Source: Thomasclavelia ramosa DSM 1402 (GTDB taxonomy: Bacteria > Bacillota_I > Bacilli_A > Erysipelotrichales > Coprobacillaceae). From it: a stretch of DNA of 64,000 nt. Position numbers and translations under genes: made by a program. The stretch spans positions 372,001 through 436,000 of the forward strand of contig NZ_CP036346.1 of the NCBI RefSeq assembly GCF_014131695.1, written 5' to 3'. The notes under the pieces were generated by a model. It saw nothing but the letters and a program-made list of their open reading frames with translations, made no database searches and was not told the origin of the DNA. Positions 9,042 to 17,061 of the stretch are shown one piece after another (within the stretch, counting starts at the first letter, position 1; each line of letters begins with the position of its first letter).

Positions 9042-9189
9042 ACAGTCATGTTCAAAACTGCGATCCTGCCAGACAGTAGGATAGTGTCTGCTTTTTTTGC
9101 ATATATCATTACTTGTTGCAGCCGGAATTCTAATTACTATATTTGTTGTATTAAAGAAAAAGAAAGGATTAAAAATTCTTAGTTTATAA
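9042..9189 (+). pseudogene. Possible remnant of an LPxTG-type cell-wall-anchored protein C-terminus
   Basis: One frame around 9048 reads KTAILPDS, resembling an LPxTG sorting motif. After a frame change near the T run at 9092-9098 a second frame reads ISLLVAAGILITIFVVLKKKKG and ends at TAA 9187-9189. A motif, then a hydrophobic span, then a basic tail is the layout of a sortase signal. The upstream part of such a protein is not visible, so this would be only the last 45 residues with at least one frameshift. The evidence is short and the call is tentative. Confidence 0.35.
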
Positions 9190-9218
9190 ATATAAATCAG
9201 CATTCTGCAGGGGGATAA

Positions 9219-9468
9219 TATGCTAAAATGTATATAGATTCAAATAGAAAAGTTATTTTTAGTTGCTATTTCTTTTGGTATGCATAAGCATGAAACTGGC
9301 AATAATATTAATTATATTGTATCAGGGATGGGTAAAGCCATATGTGATGATGACGAAGAAAGTTTATTTGCAGGAATCTGCCATATTTGTAAAGAAGATT
9401 CTAAACATAGCATTATTAACATTGGAACAGAGGATTTTGCCATGATTACGATCGTTGTTGAGCAATAG
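9219..9468 (+). pseudogene. Cupin-domain protein, frameshifted and truncated
   Basis: A small cupin of the GxHxHE type is readable in two frames. The first frame (from 9219) gives AKMYIDSNRKVIFS, the usual segment before the first metal-binding motif. A frame change near 9265-9280 then gives FGMHKHETGNNINYIVSGMGKAI, followed by ICHICKEDSKHSIINIGTEDF and the stop at 9468. Both cupin motifs are recognisable, but the N-terminal 20-25 residues are missing. An ATG at 9280 could still yield a 62-aa stub. Intact relatives are about 105-115 aa. Confidence 0.65.
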
Positions 9469-9497
9469 GTGCTGATTTTATAATTTAAGACGATATC

Positions 9498-9530
9498 AAG
9501 CGATTAGTCGTTAAGATTAATCGCTTTTTT
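9498..9530 (+). terminator. Terminator after the cupin pseudogene
   Basis: The stem AGCGATTA/TAATCGCT with an 11-base loop is followed by six T. Confidence 0.75.
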
Positions 9531-9665
9531 GTATATAAATACATGATTGATAGACGAAATCTGACGGGAGAATAGATAGTTTTATTGATTTATAAAATTT
9601 ATTATATAAATCAATAAGTTAAGATTTCAATGAATGACATTTTAAATAAACCTTTTTGTTCATAA

Positions 9666-9694
9666 TTGTACTAATGATAATTTGGCAGTATAAT
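9666..9694 (+). promoter_or_regulatory. Candidate promoter of the lipase operon
   Basis: TTGTAC (9666-9671), a 17-base spacer and TATAAT (9689-9694), 30 bases before the start codon. Confidence 0.6.
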
Positions 9695-9724
9695 AAGTAA
9701 AAATATAAGAGATAAGGAAAAATT

Positions 9725-11035
9725 ATGAAATATATAATAAGACTGGTATCAGCAACAATAGTTTTTGTGTTGGCAAATAGGTTGTTATTAGGTTTTTCAA
9801 ACGTATTGTTAATTGGTTTATTAGTGGGGATTTTTATAGTTATTAATGCAATACCATATGTCCCTTATCCTAGACCTCTTTTGAAACGATATCGCATATG
9901 TAAAGCAGGGTGTGAATTATTAAAAATATTTTTAATATCTTTAATAATGACAATTGTTTATATGCTTTATTCATTTTTTAAAGTAGATATTGGCGCATGG
10001 TTAACTAATCTATTAGTGGTAATAATAGTTGAGGCTGTTGTTTTTTGGAATGGCATTATTAGAATTTATTTAACGGCTAACCAATTAGGAGCTAAATGGC
10101 GCATAATCGGGGTTGTTTGGGGATGGTTTCCACTTGTTAATTTGATTATTTTAAGAAAGCTTATTAAAATTGCTGATGATGAAATTATATTTGAAAATGA
10201 AAAAACTATTTTAAATGGAGTTAGAAAAGAACAACAGCTGTGTAAAACAAAATATCCATTGCTGTTGGTTCATGGAGTGTTTTTTAGAGATTTTAAATAT
10301 TTTAATTATTGGGGACGAATTCCCGAGGAACTAGAACAAAATGGAGCGGTCATTTATTATGGTAATCATCAGTCAGCAGCTAGTGTTATTGCTAGTGGCG
10401 ATGAGTTAGCAAAGCGAATCAAAGAAATTGTACAGGAAAGCGGGTGTGAAAAGTTAAATATTATTGCACATTCTAAAGGTGGTTTAGATTGTCGTTATGC
10501 GATTGCAAAGCTGAATATTGCGCCATATGTGGCATCACTTACTACGATCAATACTCCACATCGAGGATGCATATTTGCAGATTATTTATTGGAAAAAATC
10601 CCTGAAAAAATTAAACAAAAAGTGGCTCAGGGATATAATACAGCCCTTAAGAAATTTGGGGACGAGAATCCAGATTTTATTGCTGCGGTCAATGATTTAA
10701 CTGCTTCAACGTGTCAAAAGTTCAATGCGGATGTTCCTGATGTGGCAGAAGTATTTTATCAAAGTGTTGGTTCGAAACTAAATGTTGCTTCAGGAGGTCG
10801 CTTTCCGCTTAATTTTTCGCATCATTTAGTGAAGTATTTTGATGGGCCTAATGATGGATTAGTGGCTGAAAACTCATTTCCTTGGGGTTGTGATTATACT
10901 TTTTTAACAACAAATACGAAAAGAGGAATATCGCATGGTGATATGATAGATTTAAATCGTGAGAATATTGCTGAGTTTGATGTTCGGGAATTTTATGTTC
11001 AATTAGTTAATATGCTCAAAGTACATGGTTATTAG
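9725..11035 (+). CDS. Membrane-anchored alpha/beta-hydrolase, lipase/esterase
   Basis: A 436-aa protein with about four hydrophobic segments in the first 150 residues and a C-terminal alpha/beta-hydrolase domain of the triacylglycerol-lipase type. LLLVHGVFFRDF forms the oxyanion-hole region, AHSKGG the nucleophile elbow with Ser250 (AxSxG in place of GxSxG), TINTPHRGC follows as in bacterial lipases, and GPNDGLVAENSFPWG with a later SHGDMIDL supply the probable Asp and His of the triad. It leads a run of four same-strand genes. The natural substrate is unknown; membrane anchoring suggests lipids or acyl esters. Confidence 0.85.
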   Translation: MKYIIRLVSATIVFVLANRLLLGFSNVLLIGLLVGIFIVINAIPYVPYPRPLLKRYRICKAGCELLKIFLISLIMTIVYMLYSFFKVDIGAWLTNLLVVIIVEAVVFWNGIIRIYLTANQLGAKWRIIGVVWGWFPLVNLIILRKLIKIADDEIIFENEKTILNGVRKEQQLCKTKYPLLLVHGVFFRDFKYFNYWGRIPEELEQNGAVIYYGNHQSAASVIASGDELAKRIKEIVQESGCEKLNIIAHSKGGLDCRYAIAKLNIAPYVASLTTINTPHRGCIFADYLLEKIPEKIKQKVAQGYNTALKKFGDENPDFIAAVNDLTASTCQKFNADVPDVAEVFYQSVGSKLNVASGGRFPLNFSHHLVKYFDGPNDGLVAENSFPWGCDYTFLTTNTKRGISHGDMIDLNRENIAEFDVREFYVQLVNMLKVHGY

Positions 11036-11106
11036 TCTGGAGACACGATAGTTGCTCTGGAAGTCAAAATCATGATATGATAAGAAAGGATGAAGGAGGG
11101 TTATTT

Positions 11107-11385
11107 ATGGAAGTCGCTTTAGTAATAGGGATGTTTGTTTGTACAGCTTTAGCCCTTAATTTTTTGGTTAATGGAAGACGGAAATTATCAGGGACTTTTG
11201 AGATAATTAATTTATGTTTGATTGTAGCAACAGCTTATCAATTTAAATTAGTTAGTTCAATTATTTGGGTTCTTGTAATTTTAGCAATCTTACTGATTGC
11301 AGGATTGATCTTTAATAAAAAAAGAAAAGATAAAAAAGTTGCTAATGAAATAATTGAAGCAAGAATAGTAGATAAAGGAGAATAG
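11107..11385 (+). CDS. Small membrane protein of unknown function
   Basis: A 92-aa protein with two or three hydrophobic segments (about residues 2-20, 30-48 and 50-68) and a charged C-terminal tail rich in Lys and Glu. I do not recognise the family. The ATG at 11107 is chosen because GGAGGG precedes it by 7 bases; an upstream in-frame ATG at 11077 has no such site. It lies between the lipase and cyclophilin genes and is separated from the latter by one base, which implies one operon. Confidence 0.7.
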   Translation: MEVALVIGMFVCTALALNFLVNGRRKLSGTFEIINLCLIVATAYQFKLVSSIIWVLVILAILLIAGLIFNKKRKDKKVANEIIEARIVDKGE

Positions 11386-11386
11386 A

Positions 11387-11869
11387 ATGGAAACAGTAAA
11401 TATTATTATTGAAATGGAAGATGGCGGAGTGATGAAAGGTGAGTTATATCCTGAAATTGCTCCAATTAGTGTGGAAAACTTTTTAAAATTAATTGATCAA
11501 GATTTTTTTGCAGGGTTAATATTCCATCGTGTTATCCCAGGATTTATGATTCAAGGTGGAGGATATGATAAAGATTTCAACCATCATGAGGCTGACAGTA
11601 TTAAAGGTGAATTTAGAAGTAATGGAGTAGCTAATGATTTATTACATACTCGTGGTGTATTATCAATGGCTAGAACAATGGTTCCTGATTCAGCATCATC
11701 ACAATTTTTTATCATGCATGCTGATGCTCCTCATCTTGATGGTGACTATGCGGCTTTTGGGAAAATCACGGAAGGATTAGAGGTTGTTGATCAAATTGCT
11801 AATGCTCCTAGAAATATACAAGATTGCCCTAATCAGCCAATCGTAATTAAAACTATTAAAAGAGGATAA
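11387..11869 (+). CDS. Peptidyl-prolyl cis-trans isomerase, cyclophilin type
   Basis: A 160-aa cytoplasmic cyclophilin accelerating proline isomerisation in protein folding. The core motifs are complete: ISVENFLKLI, FHRVIPGFMIQGGG carrying the catalytic Arg, SMARTMVPDSASSQFFI and LDGDYAAFGKI. There is no signal peptide. It directly follows the small membrane protein gene and precedes a glutaredoxin-like gene by 4 bases. Confidence 0.95.
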   Translation: METVNIIIEMEDGGVMKGELYPEIAPISVENFLKLIDQDFFAGLIFHRVIPGFMIQGGGYDKDFNHHEADSIKGEFRSNGVANDLLHTRGVLSMARTMVPDSASSQFFIMHADAPHLDGDYAAFGKITEGLEVVDQIANAPRNIQDCPNQPIVIKTIKRG

Positions 11870-11873
11870 GGAA

Positions 11874-12128
11874 ATGAAATTATTTATTTTAGAAAATTGT
11901 CCTCATTGTCGTAATGCACGGCGCTGGATTAAAGAATTGCAAGATGAAAACCCAGAATATAATCAAATTGAAATTGAATTGATTGATGAGCAAATCAATA
12001 GTGAATTAGCAGATCAGTATGATTATTATTATGTTCCAGCTTTGTTTGATGGGAATACTAAGTTACATGAAGGTGTTGCCAGCAAAGATGGTTTGAAAAA
12101 AATATTTGATCAATATTTAGGACATTAG
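11874..12128 (+). CDS. Glutaredoxin/thioredoxin-fold small redox protein
   Basis: An 84-aa thioredoxin-fold protein with the redox motif Cys9-Pro-His-Cys12 at the N-terminus and the expected cis-proline in YYVPALFDG near residue 61. CPHC is the DsbA-like dipeptide, but the size and lack of signal peptide point to a cytoplasmic glutaredoxin-like protein. It is the last gene of the lipase-cyclophilin operon; pairing with a cyclophilin suggests a shared folding or redox role, which is inference. Confidence 0.85.
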   Translation: MKLFILENCPHCRNARRWIKELQDENPEYNQIEIELIDEQINSELADQYDYYYVPALFDGNTKLHEGVASKDGLKKIFDQYLGH

Positions 12129-12140
12129 TTTGTCCTTTTT
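12119..12140 (+). terminator. Terminator of the lipase-cyclophilin operon
   Basis: AGGACA/TGTCCT with a 6-base loop and T run; the stem contains the last codons and stop of the redox gene. Confidence 0.75.
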
Positions 12141-12213
12141 ATTTTAAATTTAATATAGTGTATGAGTAATCAAAGAATCTTATTACTATTTGATGTTTTA
12201 TTGTAATATAGAC

Positions 12214-12235
12214 AAAAAGCCTCGCTCAAGAGGCT
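12214..12235 (-). terminator. Terminator of the aminotransferase gene
   Basis: AGCCTC/GAGGCT stem with 6-base loop; on the minus strand it is followed by five T and overlaps the stop region. Confidence 0.8.
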
Positions 12236-13416
12236 AAGAGATTTTTAATAATTTGACCAAGTATTTTAATACCTTGATCAATTGTTTTTAGATCACAATT
12301 AGTATAATTTAATCGTAGAGTTGAAACGTTTCGTTCTTCTTCATAGAAAGGATCACCAGCAGCAATTGCGATGTCATGTTTGATTGCTTCATTTGCTAGA
12401 GCGACAGCAGTTAGTTTTTGGGGTAATGTGACCCATAAGAACATTCCGCCTTGGGGAATTGTATGTTTAACTTCAGCAGGGAAATACTTTTGAATACTAG
12501 TTATCATTTGTTCCGCTTGTTCTTTATAAAGTTTTTTTATTTTTTCAAGGTGTTGTTCAAGACTGTTATCACAAAGATATTGATGAAGGACCATTTGCCC
12601 AAAAATATTAGTATGAAGATCAACGATTTGTTTATAGGCTAAGAGCTTTTGCTTTAAATAAGAGTTTGAACAAGCAATCCAGCCTATTCTCATACCTGGA
12701 GAAACTGTTTTTGAGAAAGTTCCGAGCAGTATCGTTTGATCTTTTAGCAAGGGATAAATAGGTAAAAATGTTTCATCGTTAAAACGAAGATCACCATAAG
12801 GGTTGTCCTCAATAAAGATAGTGTTAGTTTTTTTAAGCAAATTTGCTAGAGCAATTCGGGTTTCATTGTCATAAGTTAAACCGGTAGGGTTTTGAAAAGT
12901 CGGGATAGCATAAAAGAATTTTGGTTTTTGTTCAAGATATGCTGTTAATTCCTGTAGGTCAATTCCGTGATGATTTAAAGTAACCGAGTTGATTTTTGGA
13001 TTATAGAGATGAAATACTTGGAGTGCAGCTAGGTAACTAGGTTTTTCAATAAGAATTTTATCACCTTCATCGATCAGTACTGCCGATAAAATATCGAGTG
13101 CTTGTTGGGAACCGTTAGTGATAATAATATCATTGGCACTAATATCAATTCCTTGTTTCAAATATTGATGTGCAATAAATTGACGTAAGGGTAAATATCC
13201 TTCTGGAATACTATACTGCATAGCGATTGTACCATGCTGATCAAGTACTTTTTGTGTGGCTGCTGCCATTTCCTGAGTGGGAAAAGAGATGGGATTAGGT
13301 AATCCACCGGCGAAAGAAATCAAATTAGGCTTGTTAGTCGCTTGTAGCATCATGTCTAAAAAATCTCCTTGAAAATCGGGTCGGGTAGAGCGAGTTGAAT
13401 AATTAAATGTTTTCAT
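12226..13416 (-). CDS. PLP-dependent aminotransferase (class I, MocR/2-aminoadipate type)
   Basis: A 396-aa fold-type I aminotransferase. FAGGLPNPISFP near the N-terminus and TNGSQQALDIL match the MocR-associated/LysN-like branch; FQNPTGLTYD and ED-NPYGDLRF precede the cofactor lysine in GTFSKTVSPGMRIGW. These enzymes transaminate aromatic, branched-chain or 2-aminoadipate-like substrates. A T-box leader precedes the gene, so its expression depends on charging of a particular tRNA, pointing to amino-acid biosynthesis or salvage. AAAGGAGG lies before the ATG. The substrate is not settled by sequence. Confidence 0.9.
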   Translation of the reverse strand: MKTFNYSTRSTRPDFQGDFLDMMLQATNKPNLISFAGGLPNPISFPTQEMAAATQKVLDQHGTIAMQYSIPEGYLPLRQFIAHQYLKQGIDISANDIIITNGSQQALDILSAVLIDEGDKILIEKPSYLAALQVFHLYNPKINSVTLNHHGIDLQELTAYLEQKPKFFYAIPTFQNPTGLTYDNETRIALANLLKKTNTIFIEDNPYGDLRFNDETFLPIYPLLKDQTILLGTFSKTVSPGMRIGWIACSNSYLKQKLLAYKQIVDLHTNIFGQMVLHQYLCDNSLEQHLEKIKKLYKEQAEQMITSIQKYFPAEVKHTIPQGGMFLWVTLPQKLTAVALANEAIKHDIAIAAGDPFYEEERNVSTLRLNYTNCDLKTIDQGIKILGQIIKNLLAS

Positions 13417-13439
13417 TTTAAATTTCCTCCTTTAGATAA

Positions 13440-13690
13440 AATAAAAACCCTAAGCACTTATGCTAGGGCGAATAGATTATCCGTGGTACCACCTAATTTC
13501 CAAATTTCTTTGGCTCTTGCTTCATGTACGGAGTTAAATACTCGATACACTATCCTGATAACGTAGGAAATACGTTGAAGTCTACTTAAGTTTCCTTGTT
13601 CGATTCACTGCTCGAAGGCTACCTTCAATAATTATGTTGTAAAGATTTTCACCAGCCATCTTTTCTCTAAAACTCCATAATTATTTACTC
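13440..13690 (-). promoter_or_regulatory. T-box riboswitch (tRNA-sensing leader) of the aminotransferase gene
   Basis: On the minus strand the T-box sequence AGGTGGTACCACGG lies at 13494-13481, downstream of a long structured Stem I region containing AGAGAAAAGATGGCTGGTG. The T-box can pair into an antiterminator that competes with the terminator at 13470-13443 (CCCTAGCA/TGCTTAGGG then five T). A GAGTTT/AAACTT pairing can close Stem I. In the 3' arm of Stem I the sequence GAAC-AAG-G suggests an AAG (Lys) specifier, but AAC (Asn) in the adjacent register cannot be excluded. Confidence 0.88.
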
Positions 13691-13771
13691 TTCCCTGTCA
13701 TTGCATTTGTACTTGGATGTTTATTTTTACTCATAATAGTCCTATTTTAAAGAAATGTCAATTGTTTTTTA

Positions 13772-14090
13772 TCATTGATAACTATGTCTTTTTTGAAATC
13801 TTATCATAAATGAATTGCATAAATATCCTTTTGAGTTAATAACAATTTCCCAAATATCTAATATTTTCATATAATATTTTTTACCATTTTTTAAAACTTT
13901 ATATCTACTTGAAAAATCATTACCATTATAATATATTGTTTCTCTAGTAGATGAATAATTATTATTTTCAATAGCGGCTGGGCAAATATTATCATTTGCG
14001 TAAACATTTGGTTTTGATAATGGAACAACGATCCCCATTAGAACTATTATGGACAACAAAGCTGCATTAATTTTTTAACATATTATTTGA
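13772..14090 (-). pseudogene. Small secreted protein with frameshift in the signal peptide start
   Basis: The readable frame (13772-14059) encodes about 95 aa: a hydrophobic stretch LLSIIVLMGIVVPLS, a likely cleavage site PNVYAND, and a mature part with YNGNDFSSRYKVLKNGKKYYM. No ATG begins this frame. Upstream, ATG TTA plus a six-A run (around 14085-14072) leads into a stop, whereas an eight-A run would give a normal signal peptide with Lys-Lys. So either a TTG at 14059 or 14056 starts a shortened protein, or the gene is off through an A-tract slip. The family is not recognised. Confidence 0.5.
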
Positions 14091-14369
14091 TATAATATAA
14101 AATATTTGATTTATTATATCTTTTTCTTTTTCGATATTATTGATACTAGATAAATCAAATTATGAGAAAAACAATAATATTATATGAAAGTTATCTTTTG
14201 TATTATTATATAAAGATTTATACTTTTTGCATTTGTTTTTAATGTATTTCTTTAAATATAGTATATCGTAATTATTTTTTGTCTACTAACACCTTAATGT
14301 GTTCTTTCTAATTTTCGATAGTAATTTTTTTTAAAAGTAATATAATAGTTAGAGCAGGGAGATGATGTA
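14091..14369. other. AT-rich intergenic stretch
   Basis: Nearly 280 bases of very AT-rich DNA between divergent genes. A TATAAT at 14341-14346, 24 bases before the next start codon, is a plausible -10 element, but I see no good -35. No gene or strong structured RNA is evident. Confidence 0.4.
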
Positions 14370-14984
14370 ATGGCAAAATTTGATATAAAAAAAGAATATC
14401 CAAAATTATATCGAGCAACAACTAAAAAGATAAGTAGTTTAACTATTCCGATGATCAAATATATTGCAATAGATGGAATTGGGAATCCGACAGTGCCGGA
14501 ATTTAAAAATAAATCAAAATTATTATTTGAATTTAATAAGGCTTTAAAAGAATATTATTGTCAGCAAGAGATTGTATTTAGTGGTTCAAAGTTAGAAGGT
14601 ATTTGGGACACCTATGATAATAGCCATTTTGATGTTACACGTAAAAAAATGATTAAATATACACTAATGATGCCACAGCCACCGATTTTAACTGATCATA
14701 TTCTTGAAGAAGTGAAGAATGAAGTGTTGACGAAAACGGGTAATTGTTTAGCATTAGACGTATATCTTAAAGAGTTTGAAGAAGGTAAATGTATTCAAAT
14801 GCTGCACATTGGACCTTATAATACGGAAATCAATTCAACTAAACAGATCATGGAATACATAACGGTGGCGAATCTTAAGTTAAGTGGTTTTCATCATGAG
14901 ATATATTTAAATAAACCTGAAAAAGTAGCGCCAGAAGATTTGAAGACAATTGTACGATATCCAGTAGAGGAGGTTTTTCTATGA
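14370..14984 (+). CDS. GyrI-like small-molecule-binding protein
   Basis: A 204-aa stand-alone effector-binding protein of the GyrI-like (SHS2-type) superfamily. The segments YIAIDGIGNPTVPEF, KLEGIWDTYD and EEGKCIQMLHIGPYNTEINS are typical of the family; the conserved Glu in FEEGK and the HIGPY loop usually line the ligand pocket. There is no DNA-binding domain. Such proteins bind hydrophobic ligands, and some hydrolyse cyclopropanoid compounds. The stop overlaps the start of the phosphodiesterase gene by 4 bases (ATGA), so the two are coupled. Confidence 0.85.
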   Translation: MAKFDIKKEYPKLYRATTKKISSLTIPMIKYIAIDGIGNPTVPEFKNKSKLLFEFNKALKEYYCQQEIVFSGSKLEGIWDTYDNSHFDVTRKKMIKYTLMMPQPPILTDHILEEVKNEVLTKTGNCLALDVYLKEFEEGKCIQMLHIGPYNTEINSTKQIMEYITVANLKLSGFHHEIYLNKPEKVAPEDLKTIVRYPVEEVFL

Positions 14985-15532
14985 AATTAATGTTTATTTC
15001 TGATATTCACGGTTCATCTTTGTATGCTCAAAAAGCAATTGATACATATAAGCAGGAAAAAGCAGATAAACTAATTATTTTAGGAGATATTTTATATCAT
15101 GGGCCTCGTAATGATTTACCTGAAGAATATGCTCCTAAAAAAGTTATTTCGCTATTGAATGCTTACAAGAAAGATATTATCGCAGTTCGTGGGAATTGTG
15201 ATGCTGAAGTTGATCAAATGGTTTTGGATTTTCCGATCCGTAGTGATTTTGCAACTGTTGATGTAGATGGACATCATTTCTTTTTAACGCATGGTCATTT
15301 ATTTGATGAGGATAATTTACCAGGCTTGAATGATGGTGATATTTTTGTGTATGGTCATATTCATAAACCGGTTGCTAAGGAAATTAATGGTATCTATATT
15401 ATTAATCCTTCGTCGATTTCTTTGCCTAAAGAGGGAAAGAATAGCTATGGTATTTATGAAAAGGATACTTTTATGATTAAAGATTTTGATCAAACGGTAG
15501 TTAAAAAGATTGATTTTAGAAAATCGCAATAA
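14981..15532 (+). CDS. YfcE-type metallophosphoesterase
   Basis: A 183-aa calcineurin-like phosphodiesterase of the YfcE group. The metal and active-site motifs appear in order: SDIHGS (10 residues in), LGDILYHG, VRGNCDAEVD, LTHGHLF and VYGHIHKP. YfcE enzymes are Mn-dependent phosphodiesterases active on artificial phosphodiesters; their physiological substrate is uncertain. The gene is coupled to the preceding GyrI-like gene. Confidence 0.93.
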   Translation: MKLMFISDIHGSSLYAQKAIDTYKQEKADKLIILGDILYHGPRNDLPEEYAPKKVISLLNAYKKDIIAVRGNCDAEVDQMVLDFPIRSDFATVDVDGHHFFLTHGHLFDEDNLPGLNDGDIFVYGHIHKPVAKEINGIYIINPSSISLPKEGKNSYGIYEKDTFMIKDFDQTVVKKIDFRKSQ

Positions 15533-15545
15533 TTGCGATTTTTTA
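15520..15545 (+). terminator. Terminator of the GyrI-yfcE operon
   Basis: AAAATCGCAA/TTGCGATTTT stem with a TAA loop that contains the region of the stop codon, followed by T. Confidence 0.85.
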
Positions 15546-15673
15546 TATTCTTGGGAGTAAAAAATATTTGTAATAAATTGTCTTAGTAAATAGTTATCAT
15601 ATTATTCGAATAAAAAGATTAAAGTGTTATAATATATAATATAGAAGGACGTTAAAGGAAAGGAGGAAATAAG

Positions 15674-15976
15674 ATGTATAAGATACTATTAGTATGTAAT
15701 GCGGGAATGTCTACTAGTATGCTTGTTCAACGGATGGAAAAGGCCGCAACTGAAAAAGGAATCGAAGCAGAAATTATCGCATTGCCAATTACCGATGCAT
15801 TATCTAAGATGGATGATTGGGATGTGGTGATGTTAGGTCCACAAGTACGTCATGAATTAAAAGGTCTTAGAACTAAAACAGAAACTCCAATTGAAGTAAT
15901 TGAAATGAGAGATTATGGAATGATGAATGGAGAAAAAGTATTAGAAGCAGCTATTAAAGTTATTGATGCAAAATAA
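15674..15976 (+). CDS. celA: PTS lactose/cellobiose-specific IIB component
   Basis: A 100-aa stand-alone EIIB of the lactose/cellobiose (Lac) PTS family. The phosphorylated Cys8 lies in the signature KILLVCNAGMSTSMLVQRM, and LGPQVRHEL matches the family's substrate-side loop. It passes phosphate from a IIA protein to sugar bound in the IIC channel. A GntR regulator and the matching IIC follow on the same strand; no IIA gene lies in the window. Confidence 0.94.
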   Translation: MYKILLVCNAGMSTSMLVQRMEKAATEKGIEAEIIALPITDALSKMDDWDVVMLGPQVRHELKGLRTKTETPIEVIEMRDYGMMNGEKVLEAAIKVIDAK

Positions 15977-15984
15977 TAATAGTG

Positions 15985-16009
15985 AAAAAGTCTCGATAAG
16001 AGGCTTTTT
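15985..16009 (+). terminator. Terminator after PTS IIB
   Basis: AAAAAGTCTC/GAGGCTTTTT with one G-T pair and a short loop, ending in T. Confidence 0.75.
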
Positions 16010-16078
16010 CATTTTGAGAAAAATATACATTTAATTTAATGGTTTTTTATATCTAAAAAAAGTCCGTGCAAATTTATT

Positions 16079-16095
16079 AAAAGTATGGTATTTTT
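16079..16095 (+). promoter_or_regulatory. Candidate operator of the GntR regulator (site 1)
   Basis: AAAAGTATGGTATTTTT, a 17-bp near-palindrome with one mismatch, 29 bases before the regulator's start codon. A perfect version of the same site lies before the PTS IIC gene, which suggests autoregulation. Confidence 0.65.
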
Positions 16096-16124
16096 AAAGA
16101 GAGCTAGATAGAGGAGGGGTAGCC

Positions 16125-16841
16125 ATGGTAAAATACATCGATATTGCTGATGATATTAGATCCAAGATAATAGAAGAGAAATACACCTATGGACAAAAAC
16201 TCCCGTATGAATATGTATTGTGTGTAACGTACCATTGTAATAAAGAAACAATGAAAAAAGCACTAGATATTTTAGTTAAAGAAGGATTGATTGTAAGACG
16301 TCGAGGGGCTGGAACCTTTGTTAAAGATTATAATCCTTCGATGGAGAGTCCTAATAAATCTAATTATTTTACCAAAGGATTAACAGAACGTTTTGCGGGG
16401 ATAAAGAAAATTGATAGTGAGATTATTGCTTTCGAAGTTATTCCAAGTGATGAGACGATATCGAAAAAATTGCAAATAGAAGAGGGTTCGTTTGTGTATC
16501 ATATCATTAGATTCCGCAAACTAGATGATAAGCCGTATTCATTAGAAATAATTTATATGCCAATCTCAATTATTCCTAATTTAAAGGTTGATCATTTGAA
16601 GACATCAATTTATCAGTATATTGAAAATGATTTAAAGCTAAAAATTCAAAGTGCTCATAAAACTGTTCGTGGTCATTTGTCATCACAGCTTGAACAGGAT
16701 TATCTAGGTTTAAAAGAAACAGAGCCATATTTTGAAGTTGAACAAGTAGCTTATTTGAGTAGTGGTGTGATCTTTGAATACTCATTTTCACGTTTCCATT
16801 ACAATGATTTTGAGCTCCAAACTGTTACTGTAGCAATGTAA
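16125..16841 (+). CDS. GntR-family (HutC/UTRA) transcriptional regulator
   Basis: A 238-aa regulator with an N-terminal winged helix (residues 1-70; YIDIADDIRSKIIEEKYTYGQKLPYE and the wing VRRRGAGTFV) and a C-terminal UTRA ligand-binding domain. UTRA members usually sense sugar phosphates. Its place between IIB and IIC and the shared palindrome before both its own gene and IIC point to control of this PTS. GAGGAGGGG lies 8 bases before the ATG. Confidence 0.93.
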   Translation: MVKYIDIADDIRSKIIEEKYTYGQKLPYEYVLCVTYHCNKETMKKALDILVKEGLIVRRRGAGTFVKDYNPSMESPNKSNYFTKGLTERFAGIKKIDSEIIAFEVIPSDETISKKLQIEEGSFVYHIIRFRKLDDKPYSLEIIYMPISIIPNLKVDHLKTSIYQYIENDLKLKIQSAHKTVRGHLSSQLEQDYLGLKETEPYFEVEQVAYLSSGVIFEYSFSRFHYNDFELQTVTVAM

Positions 16842-16843
16842 AG

Positions 16844-16868
16844 CGCTTATTTTTGTAAGCGTTTTTAT
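16844..16868 (+). terminator. Terminator of the GntR gene
   Basis: CGCTTA/TAAGCG stem with T-rich loop and T run. The 3' arm also matches 13 of 15 positions or better of a catabolite-responsive element. Confidence 0.65.
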
Positions 16869-16964
16869 TTTTTTGTAAAAAATTATAAAAAAATTTTTTG
16901 TAAGCGGTTTAGTGAAAAATGGCTATATACCAACGTTTTTTAGGACAATACCGGTTTTATTTTT

Positions 16965-16981
16965 AAAAGTATGGTACTTTT
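16965..16981 (+). promoter_or_regulatory. Perfect palindromic operator (site 2) before PTS IIC
   Basis: AAAAGTA-TGG-TACTTTT is a perfect 7+3+7 dyad. It ends 14 bases upstream of the -35 element of the IIC promoter, so its centre is near -58; this geometry allows activation or looping as well as repression. Confidence 0.75.
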
Positions 16982-16995
16982 GAAAGTAAAAAGCA

Positions 16996-17024
16996 TTGAC
17001 TTTTACCAGTTTAAATTTTATACT
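16996..17024 (+). promoter_or_regulatory. Sigma-A promoter of PTS IIC
   Basis: TTGACT (16996-17001), a 17-base spacer and TATACT (17019-17024), 38 bases before the start codon. Confidence 0.8.
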
Positions 17025-17061
17025 AATAGTGTCAATAGATATTTTAAGGGAGGAAAAAAAT

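Noticed and set aside
16899-16913. Catabolite-responsive element TGTAAGCGGTTTAG before PTS IIC
   Set aside because: The last two conserved positions fail, and it is over 100 bases upstream of the promoter; not listed as a feature.
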